Of a stretch of 64,000 nucleotides of DNA, positions 10,480-21,348 are shown in pieces (positions within the stretch are counted from its first letter, which is position 1; every line of letters starts with the position of its first letter). This DNA is from Cenococcum geophilum 1.58. Its lineage: Eukaryota; Ascomycota; Dothideomycetes; Gloniales; Gloniaceae. Location: NCBI GenBank assembly GCA_001692895.1, contig KV748216.1, positions 620,001 through 684,000 of the forward strand, given 5' to 3'. Under the pieces are notes generated by a model. That model worked only from the letters and a program-made list of their open reading frames with translations, did not search any database and had not been told where the DNA came from. The translations under genes were made by a program, and so were the position numbers.

Positions 10480-13400
10480 ACTCCCTTTTAACCCAACCTT
10501 TAACTTATACACGTAGAGTATTTATATTAATAAACGTCTTTAGTGCCTTGTTTGGGTTCGCCTTTGTTATTATATTTACTAGGTTATTTTAGCCATTAAT
10601 CTATTAAATCTTAAAGAGTTTTTAACGCTTATAGGATTGCTAAAGTACTATAATATTAATTATAAGGCGCTTNTCCTTTNTNGTACNAAGCTTAACTAAA
10701 NACTTATANAGGGAATATAAGTNNGTGNATANNATTATAGGGATAATAGGAAGTTTAAGTCGATCTATAATTATCTTTAGGGTAGTTCTAATTGTAATTA
10801 CTATATTAACTTTGCTAACTATTCTATATATCTCTAACGCTAGAACGCTTTAAGTAATACGCTTACTTTTAGTTAAGCTTTAATAAATAAGGTTGCCGTG
10901 GATTATAAAGTTATTCTCTTTAGTAGATTTATTTGTGATAATAATCTTATATCCTAACTAGAAGCTAAAATCTTTGTTATTTATAAACGATCTATTAATA
11001 AATACAAAAAGCTTAGCGGTAGGAAGATTAATAGGCACGTAGAGTAGTCCCTAATTAAGATGGTTTATTTGCTAGGAAAGACGCTTATTTAGGGCAAGGA
11101 CATTATCTTTAGTTAGTTCCTAGTATTAAGCCGTAACAGAGAAATTAAATAAAGCCTTAGGTTAACAGATAGAAGTAATATAAGCTCCGTAAGCACGTTA
11201 CTCTATATATTCTTACTTTAGAGAATTAATGTTAATAATGTCAATCTTCTTACCTTAACCCTTCTAGCGTAAAGCAATGGAATCCTTATTTAGGGAGAGG
11301 ATGTATCTATTAAAGAGTAATGGTGTTATTAAATTAAGCTTTTCTTTTAGCTTTGCTATAAGATTTGCCTTTACTAGCTTATCTTCTTTAAGAGCTAAAA
11401 ATTAGTTGTCTCCTAAGATAATTATATTATTAGTCTATATACCAACAATTCTAAATAGAGTTCCTATAGTTGTAATAAGGAAGCAGGGATTAAATATAGA
11501 TATAGTTATTAAAAGCTTCTCTTTGTGGTGCTTGCTATAGATAGCCTACTAGTAAGTTCCTATTTCTGCAATTCCGTATAATGGCTTAAGCATAACTATA
11601 ATTATATCTTTAGGATATTGGTAGCGAATTTGCTCTAGAAGGTGTGCTAATATTAAGCGCTAAAGGTGCGTCTCTAATTAGGTGTAGGCCTAGGTAATAT
11701 CTTATAAATAAACCGCTATTCTATTCTTTATTAAGGAGGGAGCTAATATAATAATAACTCGNTAACTAGCTNNTTNAATTATAGGAGATTANNTAANAAT
11801 TATCTCNTTACTATTATNNTTGTAACCTTAGATAATAAGCCTTAATTTCTTAAATAGGGCGTTAGTAGCCTTACCCTTAATCTTATTAACCATCCTTAAC
11901 TTAAAGATGCGAACTTTATTAAACTTAGTAGGGTTATACTTCTTAAATTTAAAGACTCCTCTTATAATAAAACCGTTAATCTCCTACTTATTAGATGCTT
12001 AGAAAGGAGCTCCTAAGGTTATAATACAACCTTCCTTTTAGAGCTATTTTACGAGCTTAAAGTTAGCCTTCTCTTTAGCTGTTATAAAGGCCATTAATAA
12101 CTTAACTCTATTCTTAATGGCGGCAACAAATTATTCTTTAAAATTAATAAAATATTAGCGATTTTGTAATCCCTTCGGGCGACCTCTACCGTGTCATAGT
12201 TATAGCGCATCTACTATAATTATATTGGGATTATAGTCGCCTTTTAGAGTACATTAATCGTGGTTTTTCTTTAGGATATCTTCTAGGGCATCCTATAAGG
12301 GCTCGGAATTGTTATTTTTATAGTAAGGCTTAATAATAGTTAAACGGAATTAAGTGGGTCTGTAAGGCATCTAAATAGTACAAGTTTAACCATTAATTAT
12401 AATAAGTTAGTGTAAACCTAACTATTCTCCTTTTTTATGCTATACGCGTACTTTAGACTAGAGTGGCAGATTAAGCGTAGTTAAGGTGTTTAGGCCATTT
12501 CTTATTCCTAATGCGTTATTAACCTGGCGTATAGCGTAGAGACGTTATACCTCCTTTATTACTTTACGAATAGCCTTAGCTTATTACATAACGGAGGGAA
12601 ATAGTGGAGAATTATTAGTTATTTAAGGGTAGGCGCTAAAGACTAGCAACGTAGGTATAAGTCCATTTAGGCCAGCGGAATCATTAATAGCTTTAACAGC
12701 TATTTATAAGGTAAGTTCTTTACTAGTATCCTTTAGTTCTAAAGAGATAATCTTATATACGCGGCGTAATAGCGCGTGATATTGCTCTACTTTTTTAATA
12801 CTATTATATGCCTTAATGGGGACTTCCTTAACCTTAATTGCCATTGCCTTTATCTGTTATTGGAACTCTATAGATAAGAAGTTCTTTCCTGCGTTATAGA
12901 TAATTTAATTAGGGGGTCCTAAATAGACATTAATCTAGCATAACTAAAGGGTATCCTATGCGTTTTTGGCTAATATATCTTTTAAGAAACGCGTGGCTTA
13001 GAAGGAGGTTAAGAAGTTAATAACTTAGAGCACTGGCTTACCGCTAAGATATATAATGTGAATAATAATATAGAAGTTAAAGTTATAGTTATTCTTAAGG
13101 GTGAACTTAAATCGGCCAGGGGACTTCTAGTTTATTTAGTAGTAATAGTAGTACTTTATAAGATACTTAATTGCCTTAACCTTAACTTTATGGCCTGCTT
13201 ACTAAAGAACCCTAAGTAATTAATAAACGGATAGGTGGCCAAAACGATGGTATAGTTGGCGTAATTCTAATTTAGTTAAGTGGTTTTAAGTAATACTCTT
13301 TTCTAGTTAATAAAGGAGTAACTAGGGGTAACCCTATTTGCGTATAATAGGCACCCAATTATCTCCCTAAATAAGTATATTCTTAAGGTTATTAAACCTA

Positions 13401-15300
13401 ACGCCTAACTTATCTATATCTTTAATATAAAATAGAAATAGAGTGTTTATAGGAATAATATAGAAAGTAATATATCTTAAGGGGGTTTAGACCCTAATTA
13501 TGCCGGGAGAGATTATAGTACCTTTACTAAAGCGAATCGTATGTTGGCCTGCCGTTAATTGGTTAATCTAAATAGAGCTATTAAGCTACTAAAGAGCTCA
13601 AACTTAAGGTTCTCCTACTATAGATACTTCTGCGGCTCCTATATCCGGCATAATACTATAAAAGACGTACGCCAAGTATCTATCGTTAAAGGAAAAAGCG
13701 GAACTCTCCTTTAGCTCGTTAGGGGTATTCAATTTTATAATAGAATGGAGCGTAGATTAATTATTAAGAATAGTGATGGTTTATATACTATCTACCTCAC
13801 CATACTTAGTAAAGTATTAGTTAGGGGAGTAGTTCTCAATTTCCATATCTATAAGGAGCTATTTGACCTTATTAACCTCACCCTTAAGATCTTTTACGCC
13901 TTTATATTAAACTAGGAANCTTTAAAAGTAGGCCGTAGTGACCTTATAATTTCTAATATTTCTTATACTCTAACAGAACTTATTATATACCTCTTTTCGC
14001 TTATTAAGGGAGTATCTAGTTAACTAGTAATTTAGCTTCTTATAAATATAGCATTTCTTCTAGCGATTACTTCGAAATGAACCTCTATAAGGACCTCTAT
14101 AATTACCTTATAGTTAACATTAATTATACCCTCTTCCGTATTCCCTACCACGGCTACTATATATTTAATTAGTCTAGTTATAATTGTGTTAGTTAGGAAT
14201 ACTTAGTTAGGTAAGATTTTTAGTATAAAACTGTTAAGATTCTTATATTTACATTATAGTACCTATAGCAGAGTGTAGCTTAGTATATACTCCTTTAAAC
14301 GTATCCGCAGGTTTATATAGCGCTAAGTTATACTTAGGAACACTATAGCATGCTAAGATAACCTAGTCCCTTAGGCTATTCTTATTTTAGTAAGTTTTGG
14401 TAAAGCTATATTAGATTTTCTAAAGTTTATTAAAGAGTAGTTAAAGGCACTCTAAATAAGTCTTTATTAGGTTGGAAGTAATAACTCTCTAAAACGTAGT
14501 TTCCCGCCATTTAGATATATAAAGTTGGCGATTCTTATTAGTCTTAAAGTGAGCTCTAGTAAGCTAAAGCATTATATTAAAGCTATAGTTTTTACCCATA
14601 ATATAGTCGTAATAGAATATTATTACCTGTCCTTTTAATATAATAGAGAAAGCGTAGTAGTACTGGTGGTATTAAATTTTAACCTTATTATAACAGTTAT
14701 AGAAGACCTATAGTTTTGCTCTAAGTATATTGTATAGTTCTCCTCTAAACTTCTTTTCTTTATCCAAATATACCTTTATTAAATTCGTAACTTCTTATAG
14801 TAGAGGCTTACCGGTTGGCTGGGATGGAGGGGGTAGAGGTGGCAGAGGGGGTGGCGGAAGAGTACCTCTAGGTGGGGGATTAGCGTTCTAGGGGTTTTAA
14901 TACGAATTAAAGTTGCCTTCTAAAGAATATAGGTTGGTTTTAGGTTTTTATAGTTAACGTATAATCCTAGCTTCTGTCTATACTGGTTCTTCTATACTAA
15001 TAATAACGGCCTGAATATTACTAGTAATTGGGTTACTATTCTTAGTAACGTATACCCTATTCCTACGGAGGAAGTCTTAAAAATTCTAAATAATATTAAC
15101 GTTGCCAAGTGCCTAGGTATCAGCAGTCCATCCTATAAAATCCTCCCTAAAGTACTCCCATAGTTATAAATCGGCGTAGTATCTATTTTGGTAAAATATA
15201 ATATAGTATAGGAGAAAGCCGTTAACTTGTTTTATGGTATAAGTTGTTATATTAAAGGCGAATTCGTCCTAATCTTTATTAATAAGTTTTGCGTGCTTAG
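10480..15300 (-). pseudogene. Copia-type gag-pol polyprotein
   Basis: This is a decayed polyprotein read on the minus strand from right to left. A proline-rich stretch PPPRGTLPPPPLPPLPPPSQ lies near 14875-14815. Around 13650-13630 the frame gives an MPDIGAAEVS segment, matching the DTGAA-type aspartic-protease motif of this fungal group, followed by RFNNLKNILIQGDNWVP near 13400-13345. The integrase region appears near 13130-12965, with a KSPGRFKFTL-type segment and SGKPVL. Reverse transcriptase and RNase H should lie between about 12.6 and 10.5 kb but are poorly readable. Stops are TAG/TAA of RIP type. It is non-functional. Confidence 0.72.
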
Positions 15301-15424
15301 CTACCCCTAATAGTAAGGAGTCTTTCTAGTCGTTTGGCGTAGCTATGCTTTTAAAGGAAGGGAAGTGTTGTCGGTATAGGGATTGTCGTTTAGTACGCGT
15401 TTGTGACGTATATTTGTAATTATG

Positions 15425-15602
15425 GGGCTTAGGACCAGTTCTGGCCTTAAATCGCGAAGACTCGTAAAGCGTATTGTTCTGTATAATGGACGCAAGAATC
15501 TATAATCTTGGAAAGGCTTAGGACCAGTTCTAGCCTTTAGATCCTTAGATTTGTGGAAGAGTTCTATTTAAGGTTTAGGACCAGTTCTAACCTTAAAAGA
15601 CA
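15425..15602 (-). repeat. Three spaced copies of a 17-bp motif in the Copia leader
   Basis: TTAGGACCAGTTCTGGCCTT occurs at about 15428, then as close variants at about 15518 and 15578, so the spacing is roughly 90 and 60 bp. The core AGGACCAGTTCT is nearly self-complementary. All lie between the 5' LTR and the polyprotein, where a packaging or regulatory RNA structure could sit. No function is shown. Confidence 0.6.
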
Positions 15603-15702
15603 GCTTCCTCTAGCACAAGTAGCACTGGTACAGTGGCTCGTCTCTTCTTGGTGGAATACCTAGCTATTCTATAGTATAACAGTAAAGTTAACCACTAATT
15701 AG

Positions 15703-15858
15703 TGTTGGTTTTATAAGGTAATATCACGTATCTACAAGTTGTAGGTAGTATAATAATTATTATTCTATTACTTTCTGCTTAAGGGCGAGGAGCTTAGGGC
15801 TCCTCGCTACGCTAGTGCCGCGGCGACACGTGACGGCAACTTGCCTATATTTCTAATA
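15703..15858 (-). repeat. Copia-type 5' LTR (156 bp)
   Basis: It is the partner of 9928-10083, with the same TGTTGG start and hairpin. The right edge is fixed by the ATATT duplication at 15859-15863. Confidence 0.9.
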
Positions 15859-15863
15859 ATATT

Positions 15864-17085
15864 AATAAATTTTTATATAGACCTTATAGAATTAGTAAAA
15901 AAAGTATAAGAAAGAATAAAAAGGTACTATAATGCTAGGAGATCTAAGGGACCAGATCTTAAGGAGGGAGATAAAGTATGGCTACTATATAAAATTTTTA
16001 AGAGTTGACGACTAAGTAAAAAGTTGGACTATGTTAAACTAGGACCTTTCGAAATTATATAGAGAATTTCACTAGTTATATTTAAGTTAAACCTACTAGC
16101 TAAGATAAAGATCTACCCTATATAGCATATTATAATACTAGAGCTAGTATACGGGAATATTAAGTCACTAGTTTATAAAGTAGATATATATAGAGGATAA
16201 AAGGAAGATAAATGGTAAGTTTTAAAGATTATTAGTTATAAGGACATTGACGATAAAATATGGTACGAGGTTAAGTAGATAGGCTACACTAAGACTACTT
16301 GGGAACTACTAGAAAATTTAAAGAATGCTATAAGAAAGGTATAGGAGTATCGGAAGAAATTAGGTTAGGCAGCATTAATATAGAAGGATCGCTAAAAAAT
16401 GAATTACCTAAGGGGGACCTAAGAAGAGTAGTTGCTAAGCTACTTAGATCTATTTCCTTCTCTATTAGAAGAGAATCCGTTTTTTTATTGCTAAGTTCCT
16501 ATAAACCTTATTCTATAAGCTTCCACTCCTTAAAACAAACCTTCTTATAACCCTTTTTAAGACGAATTAACCAAGCGGACGCCGTAAGACGAGACTTAAG
16601 GGCCCGTTACTAAGTATCGGCAGCCTCCCATTCTATATTATAGAAACGGCGTAACTTTACCAGAGTAATGGACAGTTTATTATCTAGCCGCGTAGCAGTA
16701 GATTAAATACAAGACCCTAAGATAAATTAATTAAGGAATTAGACGACTATTAAGGGTAATAAGTTACGTATATTTAGTATTAGAGACGGAGCGAACGTTA
16801 TAGGACGAATAAATATTCGCTTTAGTGCACTTTAAACAAGAGGACGGTTATCGCGAAAATGGGTTCGCTAACGTAATATAAACTAATCCCTCTTCTAAAC
16901 AACAAGAATATAGAGACGGCATAATCTTACTAAGAGATAGTATTGCAGCAATAGTATAAACACAACAAGCAGTTGAAGATAAAGAAATTGCTTTAGGTAT
17001 AATAAGTAATAATAATAACTAAATTAATTAGATGGATATTATACCTTTAGTAAACAACTTAGAGATATTAGGAATCTTTAAGGAC
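15864..17085 (+). pseudogene. Gypsy-2 integrase C-terminus and chromodomain-like end
   Basis: This is the continuation of the Gypsy-2 integrase after the Copia-type insertion. The frame gives YNARRSKGPDLKEGDKVWLL near 15930-15990, the conserved post-core element of Gypsy integrases. Then come LDYVKLGPFEII near 16026-16062 and a YEVKQIGYTKTTWELLENLKNA-like stretch near 16266-16330, resembling a chromodomain tail (W...P with aromatic residues). About 700 bp of low-information sequence follow up to the polypurine tract. The reading frame is continuous apart from RIP-type stops. Confidence 0.75.
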
Positions 17086-17108
17086 GAAGATAAAGAGGAG
17101 GGAGATGG

Positions 17109-17532
17109 TGTTACGGACGCTTTAAGTATAATATTATAACTACTTAGAGAAGAGTTAGAAGAAGATAGTTAGTTAATATAAGTACGGTCCAGAATAGAGC
17201 CAATAGAACTATATAATAAAGAATGGTAACTAAGGTTATATAATATAATCTATATAATCTATATAATTTATATAATCTATTATAAAGCAGATAGAGCATA
17301 CGTTTATTATGTATAAGAAGGATTTTATAGGAGTACGGTTGTATATTTAAGGACCCTTAGTCCCTACCTANATAGTTCCTTCCTTATAGTAATTCTCAGA
17401 ATACAATTAAAGTTAATCTGTTAGGCAACTACTCCACTAGTTGTTATTACGTTGTTAACTTTAATTTGCATCACCTATATACCTAGCCTATTAACGAGCC
17501 TATCGTAGTTCTTGCTATAAGGTTCCGTTACA
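17109..17532 (+). repeat. Gypsy-2 3' LTR (424 bp)
   Basis: It is the partner of 3665-4088, with equal length, TG...CA ends and an adjacent purine tract AAGATAAAGAGGAGGGAGA. The target duplication ATTCT follows at 17533-17537. Confidence 0.93.
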
Positions 17533-17537
17533 ATTCT

Positions 17538-20500
17538 TATATTTATACTCTATTAATTTATTAATTTTTATATCCTACTTATTAATTTCTAATTTATTCC
17601 TATTAAGCTCCACGTTTAAAAATATAGGGTGTAGTTTCTTAAAGCGTTTAAGGGGTAGTAGAATTTATAATTAATTTGTAATCCGTTTATTAGAGATATT
17701 AGTAAGTAAGTTCTATAATTATTATATTAATAAGTTAGGCTTCTAATTAAGTTTACTAGGTTAGTATATAATCTTAAAATTAAATTATAAAAGGTATTCT
17801 ACCTAATAAATTTACCGTTATATTAATTGCTTTATAGTTATAAAGTACTGCAGGTTTTTATAGTCCATTAATATATATATTGGAAATAATAATCCTTTAA
17901 GTTTTAGACGCCATTATTTAAAATACCTAATAATTATAAGCAGTTCCTTATTATAAATCTTATAGTTTAATTTAGTAGGGGTAAGTTTCTAAGAGAGAAA
18001 GGCTACTAGGCGTAGCTCGCCGTTCTTATTATATTGCAATAATACTCCTCCTAATACATAATTAGATAAGTTTATTTTAATAATATATTTAAGGTTTAGA
18101 TTAAAGTGGGTAAGAATTAAAGTAGTTATAAAACAAATATTTTAGGTTATTAAAAGCTTATTTATATTTAGTAGTCTATTTAAATCTTATATTCTTCCTT
18201 ATTAAGTTTACTAATAGCTAAATAATTTTTAAGAAGTAATTAATAAATTAATAATAGAAATTTGCAAATCCTAAAAATTCTTAAATATCTTATATATTAT
18301 TAGGACTTTCCTAGTTTATAATTATAACGATTTTTTTAGGGTCTATTTTAATTCTATTGCGGGATATAATTAGGCCGAAGTACGTAACTTTAGATGCGTA
18401 GAACTTATATTTCTTAATATCGCATTATAAGTCTATATCTTATAGGCGTTTAAGGACTATTTAGATATATTTCTAATGCTTATAAAGTGAAGATAAATAG
18501 ATTAAAATATTATTAGTATACGCGGTAATAAATACATTAAGGAATTCGCGAAGTATATTATTAATATATTACTAAAACGTACTAGGACCGTTCTTTACAC
18601 TAAATGGCATTACTAGGTATTTAAAAAGTCCCTATTATATACGGAAAGCTATATACTCCTTATCTCCTTTATAAATATAGATTTAATTAAAGGTAGTGAC
18701 TATATTAAGCTTTATAAAGTATTGTGCTTTCACTAAGTAGTTAAGCGTTTCATAAAGTAGAGGAATTAGATATTAGTTTTAAATTATAATTATATTTAGG
18801 GCTTAATAATTAATGCAGAACCTTAAGCCTCCTTTAGGTTTCTTAATAAATAGTATAGGTAAGGTAAATAGTAATTAACTAGGGTAAACAAATCCTTTTT
18901 CTAGGTACTCTTTAAGATTTATTATATTATAAGCAGTTCTTCTTATAATATACCCTATAACGGGCCAAACTTTAGCGTTATACTAGGTTTAAGTTCTATC
19001 TTAAAATTATACTTATTTTAATATAGAGGTAGTTAGTTTACAAAACGTTTTTTAAACGTATTAATTAGATTATAATATTCTTTAGGTATAAGAGGTTGGG
19101 GGTTAATATATTGCTTCGGTTCTAACGCCTTCTTAATATCTTTTAGTGTTATAGTAACAATTATATAGTCTTATTTTCTTACTAATAAATTTTAAGAGGT
19201 TTTAATATATTATCTTCGCATTCTTTACCGTAATTAGTAGTTATAACTTTATTATATTATTTTGGGGTTTATAGTAAGGGTAATTTATATTATATTAAAT
19301 TTAAATAGTCGTGTGCATATTTATAAGGTAAGTAGTATTTTAAGTAATAACTTTAGCAGTAGGTTGTACGCAATTTCAGTATTTCTTTAACCCAGCTAAT
19401 TAAAGGGTTATATTATTTTAGCTATCTATATCTAAGTATTACCTTATAATACTTTATGGGTATTATAAATAGGGAAACGTATTTAAGGTGTTTGTTTATC
19501 CGCATCTTTATAAGAATATAATGCGTTAGTTTACCGTATATTTAAGGCTTACTATTAAAGCCTTATAGGCCTTAAAGCTTATTAAGTTTCTTTAATTTTA
19601 AGCGTTAAGTTTTTACGTAGTTTATATTAATAAAGCCTATACTAATAGCTCCGCTGTTTATAAGGATTTATACTTTCTTCTATTTTCTAAGTATTTAAAT
19701 TTCGCTAAGTATATTAAGGGAGTTATGTTATATATTAGCGCTAAAAGAGCCTAGATACTTATACTCTTCTACTTCTTATCTTAAGGCGTAACTTAACCCT
19801 AAGATAATTCGTTTTCTAAATTAACTAAAGGTAAGATACTTTATAGTAACTAAGTATAATTTATAAAATAAGTATAATTTAAGGACTAAGAGGAACTACG
19901 TTAGACCTTTTTAAAAGGGTAAGTTTAGTAATTTATTTAAATATATCCCTTTTTACTACATCTAAGGCATTCTCTATTTACTGCTTATATTCTTTATTTA
20001 TTAGTTCTTAAAGGTATATAGGATTAAGTAGTGTTAAGGTCTATAGGGTTATATATAGGGCTTTTTAGTTTTAGAGACGGATCGCGCTTTAGGGTATATA
20101 CTAGGTTTGTAAAGTTTTAAATATAAGGTGTAGTTAGCTTTATGGAATAAGTCTATTCATTATATTAAAGGTCCTTATTAATTTATTAATATATTATAGC
20201 AAATTTAGGTAAGTCCTTTAGTAGTTCTCTACCTACTAACTATACTCTAATTTTATCTAAAATAGCTTAATAGAGAGCAGTAACTTTAGCTGCTTTATTT
20301 TAATCTAGTTCACTAATAAGGCCTGAAAATTCCAAAAAGCCAGTAAAGTCTCGGTTTTGTTATTATAGGTTTTTAAGTTTAGTAATAGCTATATATTTAT
20401 AGCTAGCGTTATTATATATTTATTCTAATAGAGAGATAAAGATTTTAAAATTAATAAAGGTGCTATTATAGAAGAATAGGTCTATAATTTGTATAGCGTC

Positions 20501-20990
20501 TTTACTTAAATAAGATATTCTATAGCTAATCTTACTAGCTTTAGTAGGGTATTAGTTATAGTTTATTAAAAGTTTAAGACGGAGCTTAGTTATAAAGGGA
20601 TATAGGTTATTTTAATTTCTATTAAATATTAGAGAGTTAGGAAGCTTTTTAGATTTTATAGTAAGCACTAGGTTTATTATAGGTATAGGTTAAGCTACTA
20701 TTACTAGTTTAGGGTTTATATTTAACAGGTCAGGTTTATATATAGTTATTTTAATTTTATTTATAGGTGTTACTATTAGGGTCTCTAATATAAGTGCTTT
20801 AAGGTTACGGAGTTCTTTATAAATTGCTCCTATTAATTATTAGTACTAAGCTTCTAATATTACTCGCTGTTGGGCCAAAGTATCTATAAAGGACTGTTAT
20901 ATTATAGTTAACTATTCCCTAGCTAGGTCTATAATACTTATAGTTAACGCAGAGGGTTTAAGTTTGTTTACTATTTTAATAGTAGTTATT
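17538..20990 (-). pseudogene. Gypsy-1 gag-pol, upstream part
   Basis: This is the decayed gag, protease, reverse transcriptase, RNase H and integrase start of Gypsy-1, read from right to left. The RT active-site region is visible on the minus strand near 18545-18455 as FITAYTNNILIYLSSLYKHQ, the RIP form of an AYLDDILIYS box. The gag start lies next to the 5' LTR near 20940. The segment 20150-20990 is matched by the second copy at 39076-39541 and 41024-41250, which confirms orientation. The integrase continues at 3664-2077 across the Gypsy-2 insertion. Confidence 0.8.
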
Positions 20991-21004
20991 TTAATATAAC
21001 GTAA

Positions 21005-21348
21005 TATAAGGGCGCGAAGAGACTTTAGAAAAGATTTAAAGGAATAATATAAATTCTATCTAAATCTAAGGGTATATAGCTCTTACTAAGAACAAGACGT
21101 TATATAAAGAAGAGAAAGGAATAATAAGAGAATTATATAATTAAATAGTTAGGGGCTTAGTGGTTAATGCGTACGTATATACGCACGCGGTCTTTAACAG
21201 ACTTTAGTAGAATTTAATTAATCTGGCAGAACTTGGCAGAAGTTAATTAAGCTAGCAAAATTCGGCAGAATTTGGTTAAAGCGTCGGAATTTATCTATTA
21301 AGTGTTTTACTAAGACATTCCTACTGTAACTGGGCTAGTCCCGTTACA
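21005..21348 (-). repeat. Gypsy-1 5' LTR (344 bp)
   Basis: It is the partner of 1454-1797 and ends with CCCGTTACA immediately before the GTTTC target duplication at 21349-21353. It contains TGGCAGAA/TTGGCAGAAGTT direct repeats near 21220-21270, shared with the LTR of the second copy. Confidence 0.92.

Larger units (their letters stand above)
9928..15858 (-). mobile_element. Copia-type retrotransposon (nest level 4)
   Basis: This is a minus-strand LTR retrotransposon inside the Gypsy-2 integrase. Two 156-bp LTRs start TGTTGGTTTTATAAGG and end CCCAACA (right copy CTAATA). The target duplication is ATATT at 9923-9927 and 15859-15863. It is 5931 bp long, and its coding strand is opposite to its host's. 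Assignment to the Copia-like fungal group rests on the protease and integrase segments described for the polyprotein. N clusters at 10673-10732 and 11761-11820 mark unresolved bases. Confidence 0.9.
3665..17532 (+). mobile_element. Gypsy-2 LTR retrotransposon (nest level 3)
   Basis: This is a full-length Ty3/Gypsy-type element on the plus strand, inserted in the integrase of Gypsy-1. Two LTRs of equal length (424 bp) start TGTTACGGACGC and end GGTTCCGTTACA. The 5-bp target duplication is ATTCT at 3660-3664 and 17533-17537. The order inside is gag, an unusually long extra reading frame, protease, reverse transcriptase, RNase H and integrase. The integrase is interrupted at 9928-15858 by a Copia-type element. 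A purine-rich tract (17086-17108) directly precedes the 3' LTR. RIP stops run throughout, and a few N characters suggest a hard-to-resolve repeat. Confidence 0.93.
1454..21348 (-). mobile_element. Gypsy-1 LTR retrotransposon (nest level 2)
   Basis: This is a full-length Ty3/Gypsy-type element on the minus strand, inserted in the Helitron helicase frame. Both LTRs were aligned by eye: they begin TGTAAGGGCGCG (TATAAGGGCGCG on the right) and end CCGTTACA (TTATTATA on the left). A 5-bp target duplication GTTTC lies at 1449-1453 and 21349-21353. The internal region is split at 3664/17538 by Gypsy-2. Gag lies next to the right LTR and integrase next to the left LTR. All frames are broken by RIP-type stops. 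A second, truncated copy of the family starts at 38781. Confidence 0.92.

Noticed and set aside
16299-16550. 83-codon + strand frame
   Set aside because: It runs out of phase with the end of the Gypsy-2 integrase, and the readable integrase text is in another frame.
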